A stretch of 64,000 nt of DNA from SXOA01 sp046593355 (GTDB lineage Bacteria > Planctomycetota > Planctomycetia > Pirellulales > Pirellulaceae): positions 62,001 through 126,000 of the forward strand of contig JBKJNY010000155.1 in NCBI GenBank assembly GCA_046593355.1. Reading direction: 5' to 3'. Within the stretch, counting starts at the first letter, position 1, and every line of letters begins with the position of its first letter. Made by a program: the position numbers and the translations under genes. Of this stretch, positions 40,800 through 49,323 are shown piece by piece. The notes beneath the pieces were generated by a model. That model was not told the DNA's origin. It saw nothing but the letters and a program-made list of their open reading frames with translations, and searched no databases.

Positions 40800-42161
40800 A
40801 TGCCCACCATTCAAGCCTTTCGCGGATTGCGCTACGACCTCGGCCACGTCGGCTCCCTGAGCGACGTCGTCACGCCGCCGTACGACGTTATCAATCCTGA
40901 GTTTCAGGACCAGCTCTATAAAAAGCACCCGGCGAATTTCATCCGCCTGGAGCTCAACCGCGACGAGCCGGGAGACGGCGCGGCCGGAAGCGGGGAGCAG
41001 AGCAACAAATACAGCAGGGCAGCAAAATTCCTCCGCCACTGGCGGCAGGAAGGGCTGATGCAGGTGGACCCTGATGCGGCGCTCTACGTCTATCACCAGA
41101 CGTTCAAGACCGAAGGGGGCGAGTTCACTCGGCGGGGCTTCATGTGCCGGGTGCGCCTCGAGCGGTTCGGCCAGGGGACGATCTACCCGCATGAGGAAAC
41201 CCACTCCGGCCCCAAAGCCGATCGGCTGCTTCTGACCAAGGCCACGAAGGCCAACCTGAGCCAGATCTTCGGCCTGTATCCTGACCCGCATAACGAGGCT
41301 CAGAACCTGCTGGAAGAAGCCGTCAGCGGCCAGACTCCGCACACCGCCACCGACCATCTCGGCGTCGTCCACCGCATGTGGCCGGTCATCAATTCCAAAG
41401 TCATTACGGACATCGCCGCGATCATGGGACAAAAACCCATGTTCATTGCCGACGGCCATCATCGCTACGAGACGGCTTGCAACTACAAGGATTTCCTCGG
41501 CGAGCAAGGCCCACTCGACTCGGAGCATCCCGCCAACTTCGTGCTTACCCAGTGCGTCAGCATGAACGACCCTGGCCTGCTGGTGCTGCCGACGCATCGG
41601 CTCTTCCGCGGCGTCCCCGCGATGACCGCGAAGCATTTGCAAGACAAGCTTGGAGACAACTTCACTTCGCGATCGCTCGGCTCCGGGGCAGAACTTGCCG
41701 CAAGCGTGTGGGAGCGGATCGAAGTCGAAGGAGAGCAAGGTCAGCTTGGGTTCTACACGGCTCAGGATGATACCTGGACGCTCGCCAGCGTCACTCCCGC
41801 CGGCCTCGCAAAACTCGCGCAGCTCGCGTCCGAACACAGCGAAGACTGGCAGGGGCTGGGCGTTTCGATCCTGCACCGGCTCGTAATGGAGAACCTGCTC
41901 GACTTGACGAACCTCCCCAAACCCATGTACGTCCACTCCGTCGCTGAAGTGATCGAGGCACTGCAAAAAGGAGACGCCGTCGGCCGCGACGCCACTGGCC
42001 AGATGGGAGCTGGCGGCCGCTTCGAGCTCGCCGCTCTCGTCATGCCCGCCACCGTCGACCACGTCCGCATTATCAGCGAACACGGCGAGCGGATGCCCGC
42101 CAAGAGCACGTACTTCTATCCCAAGCTCCTGGGCGGAATGGTGGTGCATTTGCTGGAGTAG
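40800..42161 (+). CDS. DUF1015 family protein (SerK-like)
   Basis: This 453-residue protein begins IQAFRGLRYDLGHVGSLSDVVTPPYDVI and contains YVYHQTF, HEETHSGPKADRLLLTKATKANLSQIFGLY and MFIADGHHRYETACNYKD. These are the conserved blocks of DUF1015. One archaeal member (SerK) phosphorylates free serine; whether bacterial members do so is not established. The HHRYETA block carries the likely catalytic His and Glu. It is probably monocistronic, with a toxin-antitoxin pair beginning 63 bp downstream. Confidence 0.9.
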   Translation: MPTIQAFRGLRYDLGHVGSLSDVVTPPYDVINPEFQDQLYKKHPANFIRLELNRDEPGDGAAGSGEQSNKYSRAAKFLRHWRQEGLMQVDPDAALYVYHQTFKTEGGEFTRRGFMCRVRLERFGQGTIYPHEETHSGPKADRLLLTKATKANLSQIFGLYPDPHNEAQNLLEEAVSGQTPHTATDHLGVVHRMWPVINSKVITDIAAIMGQKPMFIADGHHRYETACNYKDFLGEQGPLDSEHPANFVLTQCVSMNDPGLLVLPTHRLFRGVPAMTAKHLQDKLGDNFTSRSLGSGAELAASVWERIEVEGEQGQLGFYTAQDDTWTLASVTPAGLAKLAQLASEHSEDWQGLGVSILHRLVMENLLDLTNLPKPMYVHSVAEVIEALQKGDAVGRDATGQMGAGGRFELAALVMPATVDHVRIISEHGERMPAKSTYFYPKLLGGMVVHLLE

Positions 42162-42179
42162 ACAGCGCAACCAGCGAGG

Positions 42180-42185
42180 TATAAT
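42180..42185 (+). promoter_or_regulatory. -10 box (TATAAT) of the DUF433/DUF5615 operon
   Basis: Perfect TATAAT about 40 nt before the ATG at 42225, in the gap after the DUF1015 gene. Confidence 0.5.
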
Positions 42186-42224
42186 AGGAGCGGGCCGAGC
42201 TTACTTTGATTGTCGAGGCTTCTC

Positions 42225-42578
42225 ATGTCACCAACATTGGTTGCTGATCCACTCCCCATTCGGGCCGAAGACGACGGCACCTACCATGTGGGACAAACGG
42301 GAATCAGCCTGGACACTGTCATCCTTTGTTACCGCCTGGGGTATTCTCCCGAGCAGGTTGTCGAGTCCTACCCGTCGCTTCGGCTAAGCGACGTTTATCA
42401 CGTTTTCAGCTACTATCTCGGGCACCGTGACGAAATCGATTCCTACCTCCAACGGCGTTCTGCGGAGGCGGAATCAATTCGCAAGAAAATTGAAGCCGCC
42501 GGAATGTCCAGAAATGACTGGCCGGAGTATCGCCAGGGCCTGCTGGAACGAAAGCGTCTGCGGGATAAGGCGCAATGA
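42225..42578 (+). CDS. DUF433-family antitoxin
   Basis: This 117-residue protein carries the DUF433 helix-turn-helix pattern GISLDTVILCYRLGYSPEQVVESYPSLRLSDVYHVFSYYLGHRDEIDSYL. DUF433 proteins are antitoxins of type II modules whose toxins are DUF5615 PIN-like nucleases. The stop overlaps the next start as ATGA. A TTG at 42210 is in frame, but ATG 42225 is the better start. The C-terminal RKRLRDKAQ tail would contact the toxin. Confidence 0.9.
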   Translation: MSPTLVADPLPIRAEDDGTYHVGQTGISLDTVILCYRLGYSPEQVVESYPSLRLSDVYHVFSYYLGHRDEIDSYLQRRSAEAESIRKKIEAAGMSRNDWPEYRQGLLERKRLRDKAQ

Positions 42579-42928
42579 CCGCCTTTCTGACTGACGATGA
42601 TTTGAACGGTAATATCATCGAAGCGCTGCGTGAAGTCGAGCCTTCCATTGATCTCGTGACCGCGAAGGAAGCCGGTCTGATGGCTCATCCCGATGCGGAG
42701 CTTCTGGCGTGGGCTGCTACGCACGGTCGAGTGGTTGTCAGTCATGATGTGAATACGATGATCAAGGCAGCTTATGAGCGCGTTCGGAATCTGGCATCAA
42801 TGCCGGGATTGATTATCGTTCCTCAAGAGTTCGCGATTGGCGAAGCAATTGACGGCTTGGTCCTGATTGCACATTGCGGTGAGCCCGCAGACCTCGCTGA
42901 CCAAGTCCGATTCGTTCAATCGATTTGA
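42575..42928 (+). CDS. DUF5615 PIN-like toxin
   Basis: This 117-residue protein starts MTAFLTDDDLNGNIIEALREVEPSIDLVTAKEAGL and contains HGRVVVSHDVNTM, the DUF5615 PIN-like acidic motifs. Such proteins are predicted Mg-dependent ribonucleases. It overlaps the DUF433 antitoxin gene by 4 nt, as expected for a coupled pair. Its stop lies 18 bp before the first parS site of the parAB region. Confidence 0.9.
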   Translation: MTAFLTDDDLNGNIIEALREVEPSIDLVTAKEAGLMAHPDAELLAWAATHGRVVVSHDVNTMIKAAYERVRNLASMPGLIIVPQEFAIGEAIDGLVLIAHCGEPADLADQVRFVQSI

Positions 42929-42945
42929 GATAGAATCGCAAACGC

Positions 42946-42961
42946 GGTTCCACGTGGAACC
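42946..42961. promoter_or_regulatory. parS site 1
   Basis: GGTTCCACGTGGAACC is a perfect palindrome; it differs from the consensus TGTTTCACGTGAAACA by the central CC/GG change and the end bases. It is the ParB nucleation site nearest the DUF5615 gene. Confidence 0.8.
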
Positions 42962-43000
42962 CCATCTTCTCCCCTCTTCGCATTTTGATTTCACACTGCG

Positions 43001-43016
43001 CGTTTCACGTGAAACG
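43001..43016. promoter_or_regulatory. parS site 2
   Basis: CGTTTCACGTGAAACG matches the parS core TTTCACGTGAAA exactly, with only the outer bases changed. Confidence 0.9.
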
Positions 43017-43036
43017 GGCAATCTGCGTCAGTTGTC

Positions 43037-43052
43037 CGTTCCACGTGAAACG
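43037..43052. promoter_or_regulatory. parS site 3
   Basis: CGTTCCACGTGAAACG matches parS with one half-site change. The three sites start at 42946, 43001 and 43037, all within 230 bp of parA. Confidence 0.85.
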
Positions 43053-43172
43053 GAGCGGCTATTCGGTAAGTAACATTCCGCGGACTTGCCTACGCCAGTA
43101 TCATCCGGCCGCGCCGGCGTTGCGTGCGGTTCGATACGCGCATGCGGCAAGTGACAAACAGCGGAGGAATTG

Positions 43173-43919
43173 GTGGTCCGGATCCTGTGCGTGGCAAATC
43201 AGAAAGGGGGCGTCGGCAAAACGACCACCGCCATTAATCTGGCGGCTGGGCTGGCGCGCTCCGGCTCGCGCACGCTGCTCATTGATCTGGACCCGCAGTG
43301 CAACGCCTCCTCCGGCCTGGGCATTGCTCCCGCCGCCCGCCACCCGCTCGTGCTCCGTCAGCCGATCCACGAATCGGTCGTTCCCACGAAACTCGCCGGC
43401 CTCGAGGTTCTTCCCGGCAGCCGCAGTTTTCAAGATGTGGATGCGCTGGCCCGCAGCGACGAGAGCCAGGCCGAATTGCTCCGCCAGCATCTGCTCCGCG
43501 AGCTCGAAGGGTACGATTTCGTGCTGATCGACTGCCCGCCGTCGCTGGGGACGCTTACGCAAACCGCCCTGTCCGCCTCCACCGAGGTTCTGATGCCGAT
43601 CCAGTGCGAGTACTTCGCCATGGAGGGGCTGACGCAGATGATCCAGGTGATTCGCGGCGTCATGCAGCGATTTCCAGGACGGCTCGAATTCGGAGGCATC
43701 GTTTTGACGATGTATGAAGCAGCACTGGAACTGACGCACGAAGTGGATGCCGAAGTCAGGGATTTCTTCGGCGAGATAGTGTTCAGCACGGTCGTGCCGC
43801 GGGACGTGGCGGTGGCGGAAGCCCCCAGCCATGCCGCCAGCGTGCTGGACTACGCTCCTCGCTCTCGCGGGGCGCGGGCTTACATCGAACTTTGCATGGA
43901 GGTACTGGAGCGTGAGTAA
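43173..43919 (+). CDS. parA: Chromosome-partitioning ATPase ParA
   Basis: This 248-residue Walker-type ATPase has the deviant P-loop KGGVGKTTT at residues 11-19, LLIDLDPQCNASSGLG, DFVLIDCPPSLGTLTQTAL (Walker B region) and MPIQCEYFAMEGL. It positions the origin region together with ParB bound at parS. GTG 43173 has GGAGG 5 nt upstream; a TTG at 43170 is also in frame. Its last codons overlap the parB start by 8 nt. Three parS sites lie just upstream, so this is probably the chromosomal, not a plasmid, system, and ParB may regulate the promoter. Confidence 0.95.
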   Translation: MVRILCVANQKGGVGKTTTAINLAAGLARSGSRTLLIDLDPQCNASSGLGIAPAARHPLVLRQPIHESVVPTKLAGLEVLPGSRSFQDVDALARSDESQAELLRQHLLRELEGYDFVLIDCPPSLGTLTQTALSASTEVLMPIQCEYFAMEGLTQMIQVIRGVMQRFPGRLEFGGIVLTMYEAALELTHEVDAEVRDFFGEIVFSTVVPRDVAVAEAPSHAASVLDYAPRSRGARAYIELCMEVLERE

Positions 43920-44931
43920 AGACCGAAGGCTCGGGCGGGGACTGGCGGCGCTCCTTGGCGCTCCGCTGTTTGACGAACAGAACCAAGCCAGCGCAAGTGA
44001 GTTTGCACCGCCAACACAAGGTGCTAGCACGCTTGCCGGTTTCGCGCCTGCGTCTCCAGCGCCGGAAAGATCCGCCGCCGAAAACGGCGGTCTCCTCCAA
44101 CTCTCGGTCGACGACATCGAAGAGAATCCCTTCCAGCCCCGCCGGGATTTCAGCGAAACGGAAATCGCGTCGCTCGCCGAAAGCCTCAAGGAGCATGACA
44201 TGCTCCAGCCCGTGCTCGTGCGGCGAGTCAATGGGCGGTATCAACTCATCAGCGGTGAACGGCGCTTGCGAGCCTCGAAACTAGCGGGCTGGAAGACGAT
44301 TCCCGCCCGGTTGCGAGAGGCGGATGATCGCCTGGTGGCGGAGCTGGCCATCGTGGAGAACTTGCAGCGGCAGGATCTCAACGCGATTGAAAAGGCTCTC
44401 TCCTTCAAGCGCTACCTCGATGAGCATCGCTGCTCCCAGGAAGACCTGGCCCGTCGCCTGAAAATCGACCGCAGCACGATCGCCAATCTGATGCGCCTCT
44501 TGGAACTGCCGCAGACGGTGCTCGATTGCCTTCGCAACGGCATCATCACGGCCGGCCACGCCCGCGCGCTCCTTCCGCTCGGAGATGACCGTGAGCAGAT
44601 TGAAATGTGCGGCCGCATCTCGCGCGAGGAGCTCAGCGTCCGCGACGTAGAACGGATGGTCGGCGAGAAGCTCCTGGAAGAAGACGGCGAGCACGATCTG
44701 CTCCCCGGACCCGGCAGCGAGACGAAACGGAAAAAGAAGGCCGGCAGCGAGCAAGTGGCGGCTCTTGAGCAGGAGCTGCGTCTCGCCCTGGGCATGAAGG
44801 TCGAGATCAAACAGTCCTCAGCCGGCAAGGGAAAGCTCGTCATTCACTTTCAGAATCACGACGAGTTCGAGAGCCTGCATACCTCGTTAACCGAATCTCT
44901 CGGCGGTGGCGGACTAAAGCGAGCGGCATAG
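43912..44931 (+). CDS. parB: Chromosome-partitioning protein ParB
   Basis: This 339-residue protein has the N-terminal RLGRGLAALLG box that stimulates ParA and the core LSVDDIEENPFQPRRDFSETEIASLAESLKEHDMLQPVLVRR. The CTP-binding LISGERRLRASKLAGW and the helix-turn-helix EDLARRLKIDRSTIANLMRLLELP for parS binding follow. A Lys-rich linker precedes the C-terminal dimerisation domain. The start is GTG 43912, inside the end of parA. The stop TAG shares its G with the GTAG head of a REP unit. Confidence 0.95.
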   Translation: MSKDRRLGRGLAALLGAPLFDEQNQASASEFAPPTQGASTLAGFAPASPAPERSAAENGGLLQLSVDDIEENPFQPRRDFSETEIASLAESLKEHDMLQPVLVRRVNGRYQLISGERRLRASKLAGWKTIPARLREADDRLVAELAIVENLQRQDLNAIEKALSFKRYLDEHRCSQEDLARRLKIDRSTIANLMRLLELPQTVLDCLRNGIITAGHARALLPLGDDREQIEMCGRISREELSVRDVERMVGEKLLEEDGEHDLLPGPGSETKRKKKAGSEQVAALEQELRLALGMKVEIKQSSAGKGKLVIHFQNHDEFESLHTSLTESLGGGGLKRAA

Positions 44932-44955
44932 TAGGCCGTCTCTCCGAGACGTGCC
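44931..44955 (+). repeat. GTAGGCCGTCTCTCC REP unit
   Basis: GTAGGCCGTCTCTCCGAGAC continues GTGCC. The stem is GTCTC/GAGAC. It begins on the last base of the parB stop codon. Confidence 0.6.
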
Positions 44956-45057
44956 AGGCGGAGACGTCGCCCCGGGTGAAGAGTCGTTTCGCGAAAAGTC
45001 CGTCGCGAGCTGCAACACGAACTCCCGAACGCCCCGGAGGTGCGTCCACCATTAAAA

Positions 45058-45090
45058 CAGCCCGCGGTTCCCAGAGGGAGCCGCGGGCTG
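45058..45090 (-). terminator. Rho-independent terminator on the minus strand
   Basis: CAGCCCGCGGTTCCC (45058-45072) and GGGAGCCGCGGGCTG (45076-45090) form a 15-bp stem with one T-G pair and loop AGA. On the minus strand TTTTAATGG follows. It ends the candidate small transcript at 45125-45187. Confidence 0.6.
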
Positions 45091-45124
45091 CTGATGTTTT
45101 GGTGAAAGGAAAGAGGAGGTAACC

Positions 45125-45187
45125 TTACGACGTGTGGGGGGCCGTTTCCCTACAGCCCCCGGTTTGCTCGCCAGGTGGATCTTGCAT
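45125..45187 (-). CDS. Candidate 20-residue peptide in a possible small RNA
   Basis: The frame MQDPPGEQTGGCRETAPHTS has a strong GAAGGAGG site about 8 nt before its ATG and lies about 35 nt before a good terminator. Upstream on the same strand is the hairpin GTCGCCAGC/GCTGGCGAC (45227-45250). No other gene occupies the 531-bp gap between parB and the FKBP gene. It may be a leader peptide, a small protein or a small RNA with chance ORF. No family recognised. Confidence 0.3.
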   Translation of the reverse strand: MQDPPGEQTGGCRETAPHTS

Positions 45188-45461
45188 ATCGGCCCCTCCT
45201 TCGCTTGTGGTTTGAGTTTGGTGCTCGTCGCCAGCGTTCTTGCTGGCGACTCTTCTTGTTTATCAAACTTCGGCCTGGAGCCGCAATAGTTTTTGGGAAA
45301 TTCCGCAAACAAAATCTCAAGTTTCCCCCTGCGTCGTGCCGGTGATGACGACTGGCAAAACTTGGCGGGCTGCCCGTCCCCATTCAGCCCGGAAATCGAC
45401 TCTCCTGCTATATTCAGGAGTCTGATTGAACCCAATTCGAATAGCAAGAGGAAGCAAAAAA

Positions 45462-46238
45462 ATGTCCCGCTGGCTGATACTCTCCCTGGTGGCAACCGGC
45501 CTGCTTGTCACGCCGCTGCTGGCCCAAAATCCTCCCCCTCCCAAAACCAAGGCCAAAGCGGAGCCGAAGGCTGAAGCTCCGAAGACCAAGACAACCACCA
45601 AGCCCAAGACGGAGCCCCCCAAGGCCGAAGTCCTTGACGAGAAGACCGTCAAGGAACGGGCCAGTTATGCGATTGGCATGAACTTCGGCAAGCAAGTGGC
45701 GCAGGGAATCAAGGATGGCGCGGAGATCGACGCCGATTTGCTATTCCGCGGACTCAAGGATGCTTTGGCGAAGGCCAAGCCGGCGTTTACCGATCAGGAA
45801 TTGGAAGCCGCGATCGAGGCATTCGGCAAAGCGATTGAAAATAAATCCAGGAAGGACGGCGAAGCGTTCTTGGCGAAAAACAAGAAGGAAAAGGGGGTGC
45901 AAACTACGGCCACCGGTTTGCAGTACAAAGTTTTGAAGAGCGGGGATGGAAAGTCACCTCAGAAAACCGACTCGGTCCGCGTCCACTATCACGGCACGCT
46001 CCCGGACGGCACTGTCTTCGACAGCAGCAAGGAGCGTGGCGAGCCGATTGAATTTCCGGTGACGGGCGTCATCAAGGGCTGGACCGAAGCGCTGTTGAAA
46101 ATGAAGGTCGGCGACAAGTGGATGCTGTACATCCCCTCGGACCTCGCATACGGCCCGCAGCGGCGGAGCGAAGCAATCGGCCCCAATCAAGTCCTCGTGT
46201 TTGAGGTCGAGCTGCTAGGCATTGTGGATGGGAAGTAG
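45462..46238 (+). CDS. Exported FKBP-type peptidyl-prolyl isomerase (FkpA/Mip-like)
   Basis: This 258-residue protein has a signal peptide (about residues 2-22), a Lys/Pro-rich linker, and an FkpA/Mip N-terminal helical domain (ERASYAIGMNFGKQVAQGIKDGAEIDADLLFRGL). The FKBP domain follows with VHYHGTLPDGTVFDSSKERGEPIEFPVTGVIKGWTEALLKMKVGDKW and IPSDLAYG. It catalyses proline isomerisation during folding outside the cytoplasm. AGAGGAAG precedes the ATG at 45462. The in-frame 45426 start would disrupt the signal peptide. Confidence 0.95.
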   Translation: MSRWLILSLVATGLLVTPLLAQNPPPPKTKAKAEPKAEAPKTKTTTKPKTEPPKAEVLDEKTVKERASYAIGMNFGKQVAQGIKDGAEIDADLLFRGLKDALAKAKPAFTDQELEAAIEAFGKAIENKSRKDGEAFLAKNKKEKGVQTTATGLQYKVLKSGDGKSPQKTDSVRVHYHGTLPDGTVFDSSKERGEPIEFPVTGVIKGWTEALLKMKVGDKWMLYIPSDLAYGPQRRSEAIGPNQVLVFEVELLGIVDGK

Positions 46239-46253
46239 GGGGGACGAGGAACC

Positions 46254-46366
46254 GTAGGGTGTATGAGCGATAGCGAAATACACGCGTCATTCGACATCCA
46301 CTGGTGAACGGGTTCCTGCGATCTTGGTCTATTACGCGTGCATGGCGCTGCGCTTATGCACCCTAC
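46254..46366. repeat. GTAGGGTGCAT REP doublet, copy C (113 bp)
   Basis: The left arm starts GTAGGGTGTATGAGCG (33-nt type) and the right arm ends ...GCACCCTAC at 46366 (32-nt type), the same order as copy A. The right GTAG supplies the TAG stop of the minus-strand dehydrogenase gene (46363-46365). Confidence 0.85.
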
Positions 46367-49191
46367 TTTTTCAGCAAGAACGCCGCCAGGTCACGTAACT
46401 CCTGCGGCGTGAGATTATCAGCTAGCCCGGCGGGCATGATGGATTGCTCGCTGGGCTTCTTCTGTTCGATGTCCCGCGGATGAATGCGGTGGACGCGGCC
46501 GTTTTGGTCCGCGAGTTTCAGCGTGCCGTCCACTTCTTCGCCGACATACAAACCGGTCAGCGTCTGGCCGTCTTTGGTAAGGACAATCCACGGCGTAAAC
46601 TGCGGAGCCATCTCGCGGCTGGGCTGGACGAGCGACTGGACGAACCGCTCGCGGGTCATCGATTTGCCGATACTCGATAGGTCCGGACCAACGGTGTAGC
46701 CGCGGCCTTCGTGCTCATGGCAGCGGAAGCAACTGCCGACGCGCAGATGGAAGAAGATCCGCTCGCCAGCCGCGGCATCACCTTCACCGCTGGCAAGCGC
46801 GTTCCAGGCGGCCAGATCCTCGGACTTGGGCAGGTCCTTGGGCGGATTGCGGACAGCGGCCCGCTGAGCCAGGTTCTGGTGCGATCCCGTGAGTTTTCGA
46901 GAGAGGGCGGAAAGTTGCTCTTTTTCCTTAGGTGAAAGATCGAAGCCCCGCAGCGCCCGCAGGGCCTCGTCCGCGACCTCCGGCACCTGGCCCTCGGCAA
47001 GTTCGAGCAGCAACTTCCGATCCTCGTGATTGCCTGGCGAAAGCCCCAGAATCGCTTCGCTCCGCTCTGTTGCCGAAAGAGTGCTGTTTTTCGCAATTGC
47101 CCGCAGTTGCGGCCAGCGCTCGCTCTCCGCCCTCTGACGGATGGTGCGAATGGCTTCCAGGCGAATGGCGTCATCCGGGTCGCGAAGGAGGCCTGAGAGC
47201 ACTTCCGCGGTAAGGTGCGGATGATCAGGGCGAAGCGTGCGGAGGGCGAAGCGACGGACGCCGAGGGAAGTTTGCTCCTTGATAAGTAGCTTTACGACAT
47301 ATTCCTCACCCGAGGATTCGGCCTTGGGATCGCCGAGCTTTTGACCGTCGAGCATCGAAAGCGCTGCGAGCGTAGCCTCAAAGAGTTGGCGACTTTTCGC
47401 CGAATCTAAACCTTTCACGAGAAGCTCGCGGGTGTCGGTTGCTCGCTCTTCACCTGCCCACATCACGCCCAGGAGCTGTACACGCGGCGAGTTATGCGAA
47501 AGCAAGCGTGGGATTAAACGCTGGGCGTGAGGATGGGCGGATGCACGCACCGCGCTGGCCAGCCACAGAGCTGCGCCAGGTTTGGAATCCGGACGCCAGG
47601 TTGCGGCATCGTCCAGGAACAGCTTGATACTTCGCTCGTCGAACCGTTGACCGAAAATAAATGCTTGGGCAACAAAGGGATCCTGAGACTCCAAAGTCTC
47701 AAAGTACTTTTCCGTGTCCACATCGTCATTGACCCCGGGAAGACGGAGCGACAGTGCCCGTAATTCCTGCCGCCGAACATCTTGGGAAAGAGACGCGTCT
47801 TCGACGAACCCATTCCAGCGAGGCCCATGATGTTTGAGCGCGTCTGGCTCTTTGGCGGCAACCATCGCCATAAAGCTCCCGGCATCGTCTGCCTCGGCGT
47901 AGGCGACCAAAGCAGCGAGATATCGGGACCGTGCATTCTTCCCGTGAATTGCTTGATAGGTGGCCTGGTCAATCGAGAGTTTTCTGGCCGCTGCTTCTCG
48001 CCAGAGACAATGCGGAGAAGCTAGCGCTTCAATTGTCTCCTGGGGCCGGCTCAATTTGGGCGGCTTCTTCGCCGACAGCCGCCAGACCCTTCCTTTGCCG
48101 TGCAGCTGATAGGACTTGTCGACCCAGTCGCTGAAGAAGAGCGAGCCGTCCGGAGCGAGCGCGAGACCGACCGGGCGGAAGTTCTCGCCGCCAGTGACGA
48201 CGGGGGTCATTTCGGCGACGAAGCTCGCGCCGCGGGGCTTGAGCTTGTACCGCTCTAGGCGATGGTCACCCCATGAGGTCACCAGCAGATCGCCGATGTA
48301 TTCGCTCGGCAGATTGTCCGATTCGTAGGCCAGCACGGCGCAGGGTGCTTCACCCGTTCCGGCTACCATCGGCAGTGTTCCGGGGAGCTCGCCGTTCCAC
48401 GCGGTGAAAGGGTGTACTCCCTTGCGGCCGTTGCGAAAGCGATAGCCGTAGTCCCCGCCATCGACGATGTGGAGCAAACGGCACGGCGGCCGCGAATCGG
48501 GGTCGTTATCGACTGAGAACAGCCGGCCAAAGGCGTCAAATCCGACGTGGAATGGATTCCAGAAGCCGGTGGCGATTTTTTGCAGATTTTTGCCGTCTTT
48601 GTCGCAGGTGTAGATGTTACCACCTTCGCCACCTCCTGCCAGGCTCTTGCCGTCGCTGCCGATCAGCTTGTAGTCGGCTCCCAGGTTCTCGCCAAAGCCG
48701 AAGTAGACGTTGCCGGCGAAATCAAAAGCAAAGCCGGAGAGGCCGTTGTGCGGATAGTCCCCTTTGGTTTCCAGGTGGGCGATGGGGGTTCGCTCTTCCG
48801 CCTTGCCGTCGCCGTCCTTGTCCCGCAGGCGAAAGATTTCGGCCCGCGTGGCGACGTAGACCGAGCCATCGCGGTAGATGGCCAGGCTCATCGTGTGCCT
48901 GGTCCCTTCAAAGAAGGTGCTGATCTTGCGGGCCTTGCCGTCCTCGCCAAAATCTTGCATCAGCAGGATGCGGTCGTGCTTCGGGCCGTCGTATTTCTCT
49001 GGCGGGAAATGGGTGTGGCTCTCGATGACGAGGACTCTCCCTTTTTCATCGACACCAATTCCGGTCGGCGTCCTTACGTCGGGAGAATCCGCGACAAGTT
49101 GGAGTTGCAAGCGGTCGTCGTGGACCTTCGGCAAATCGGCGGGATCGGCGGCGAGAAGAAGCAGCATGGTTGTCAGAGCGGCGATATTCAT
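46363..49191 (-). CDS. PVC-type heme-binding dehydrogenase (propeller, HEAT, cytochrome c)
   Basis: This 942-residue exported protein has a short signal segment. A six-bladed soluble-glucose-dehydrogenase-like propeller (about residues 20-390) contains GIGVDEKGRVLVIESHTHFP, WNPFHVGFDAFGRLFSVDNDPDSRPPCR and LFFSDWVDKSYQLHGKGRVWR. A HEAT-repeat region (about 420-780) is followed by a cytochrome c domain with the heme motif CFRCH at residues 821-825 and EIVL-type GRVHRIHPRDIE. This matches the PVC-specific family of membrane-bound dehydrogenases, probably oxidising sugars. The HEAT part and the heme are both intact. Confidence 0.9.
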   Translation of the reverse strand: MNIAALTTMLLLLAADPADLPKVHDDRLQLQLVADSPDVRTPTGIGVDEKGRVLVIESHTHFPPEKYDGPKHDRILLMQDFGEDGKARKISTFFEGTRHTMSLAIYRDGSVYVATRAEIFRLRDKDGDGKAEERTPIAHLETKGDYPHNGLSGFAFDFAGNVYFGFGENLGADYKLIGSDGKSLAGGGEGGNIYTCDKDGKNLQKIATGFWNPFHVGFDAFGRLFSVDNDPDSRPPCRLLHIVDGGDYGYRFRNGRKGVHPFTAWNGELPGTLPMVAGTGEAPCAVLAYESDNLPSEYIGDLLVTSWGDHRLERYKLKPRGASFVAEMTPVVTGGENFRPVGLALAPDGSLFFSDWVDKSYQLHGKGRVWRLSAKKPPKLSRPQETIEALASPHCLWREAAARKLSIDQATYQAIHGKNARSRYLAALVAYAEADDAGSFMAMVAAKEPDALKHHGPRWNGFVEDASLSQDVRRQELRALSLRLPGVNDDVDTEKYFETLESQDPFVAQAFIFGQRFDERSIKLFLDDAATWRPDSKPGAALWLASAVRASAHPHAQRLIPRLLSHNSPRVQLLGVMWAGEERATDTRELLVKGLDSAKSRQLFEATLAALSMLDGQKLGDPKAESSGEEYVVKLLIKEQTSLGVRRFALRTLRPDHPHLTAEVLSGLLRDPDDAIRLEAIRTIRQRAESERWPQLRAIAKNSTLSATERSEAILGLSPGNHEDRKLLLELAEGQVPEVADEALRALRGFDLSPKEKEQLSALSRKLTGSHQNLAQRAAVRNPPKDLPKSEDLAAWNALASGEGDAAAGERIFFHLRVGSCFRCHEHEGRGYTVGPDLSSIGKSMTRERFVQSLVQPSREMAPQFTPWIVLTKDGQTLTGLYVGEEVDGTLKLADQNGRVHRIHPRDIEQKKPSEQSIMPAGLADNLTPQELRDLAAFLLKK

Positions 49192-49305
49192 GGCATGATT
49201 TCTCCTGCGGAGATTCTAACCGGTGCGTGCCACCCAAGAATAGTATTCATCTCGCTCCGCGAGATGATTCCTCACGCGGAGCGTGAGGAGTACGTTTTGG
49301 TTCTT

Positions 49306-49323
49306 GGCAGGCTGGAAGCCTAC
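49306..49323 (-). repeat. GTAGGCTTCCAG REP overlapping a stop codon
   Basis: Minus-strand GTAGGCTTCCAGCCTGCC. Its GTAG (49320-49323) holds the stop of the phosphatase gene, and the preceding AGGTGGG, also part of the repeat as seen at 16881 and 58173, encodes the last residues. Confidence 0.7.
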
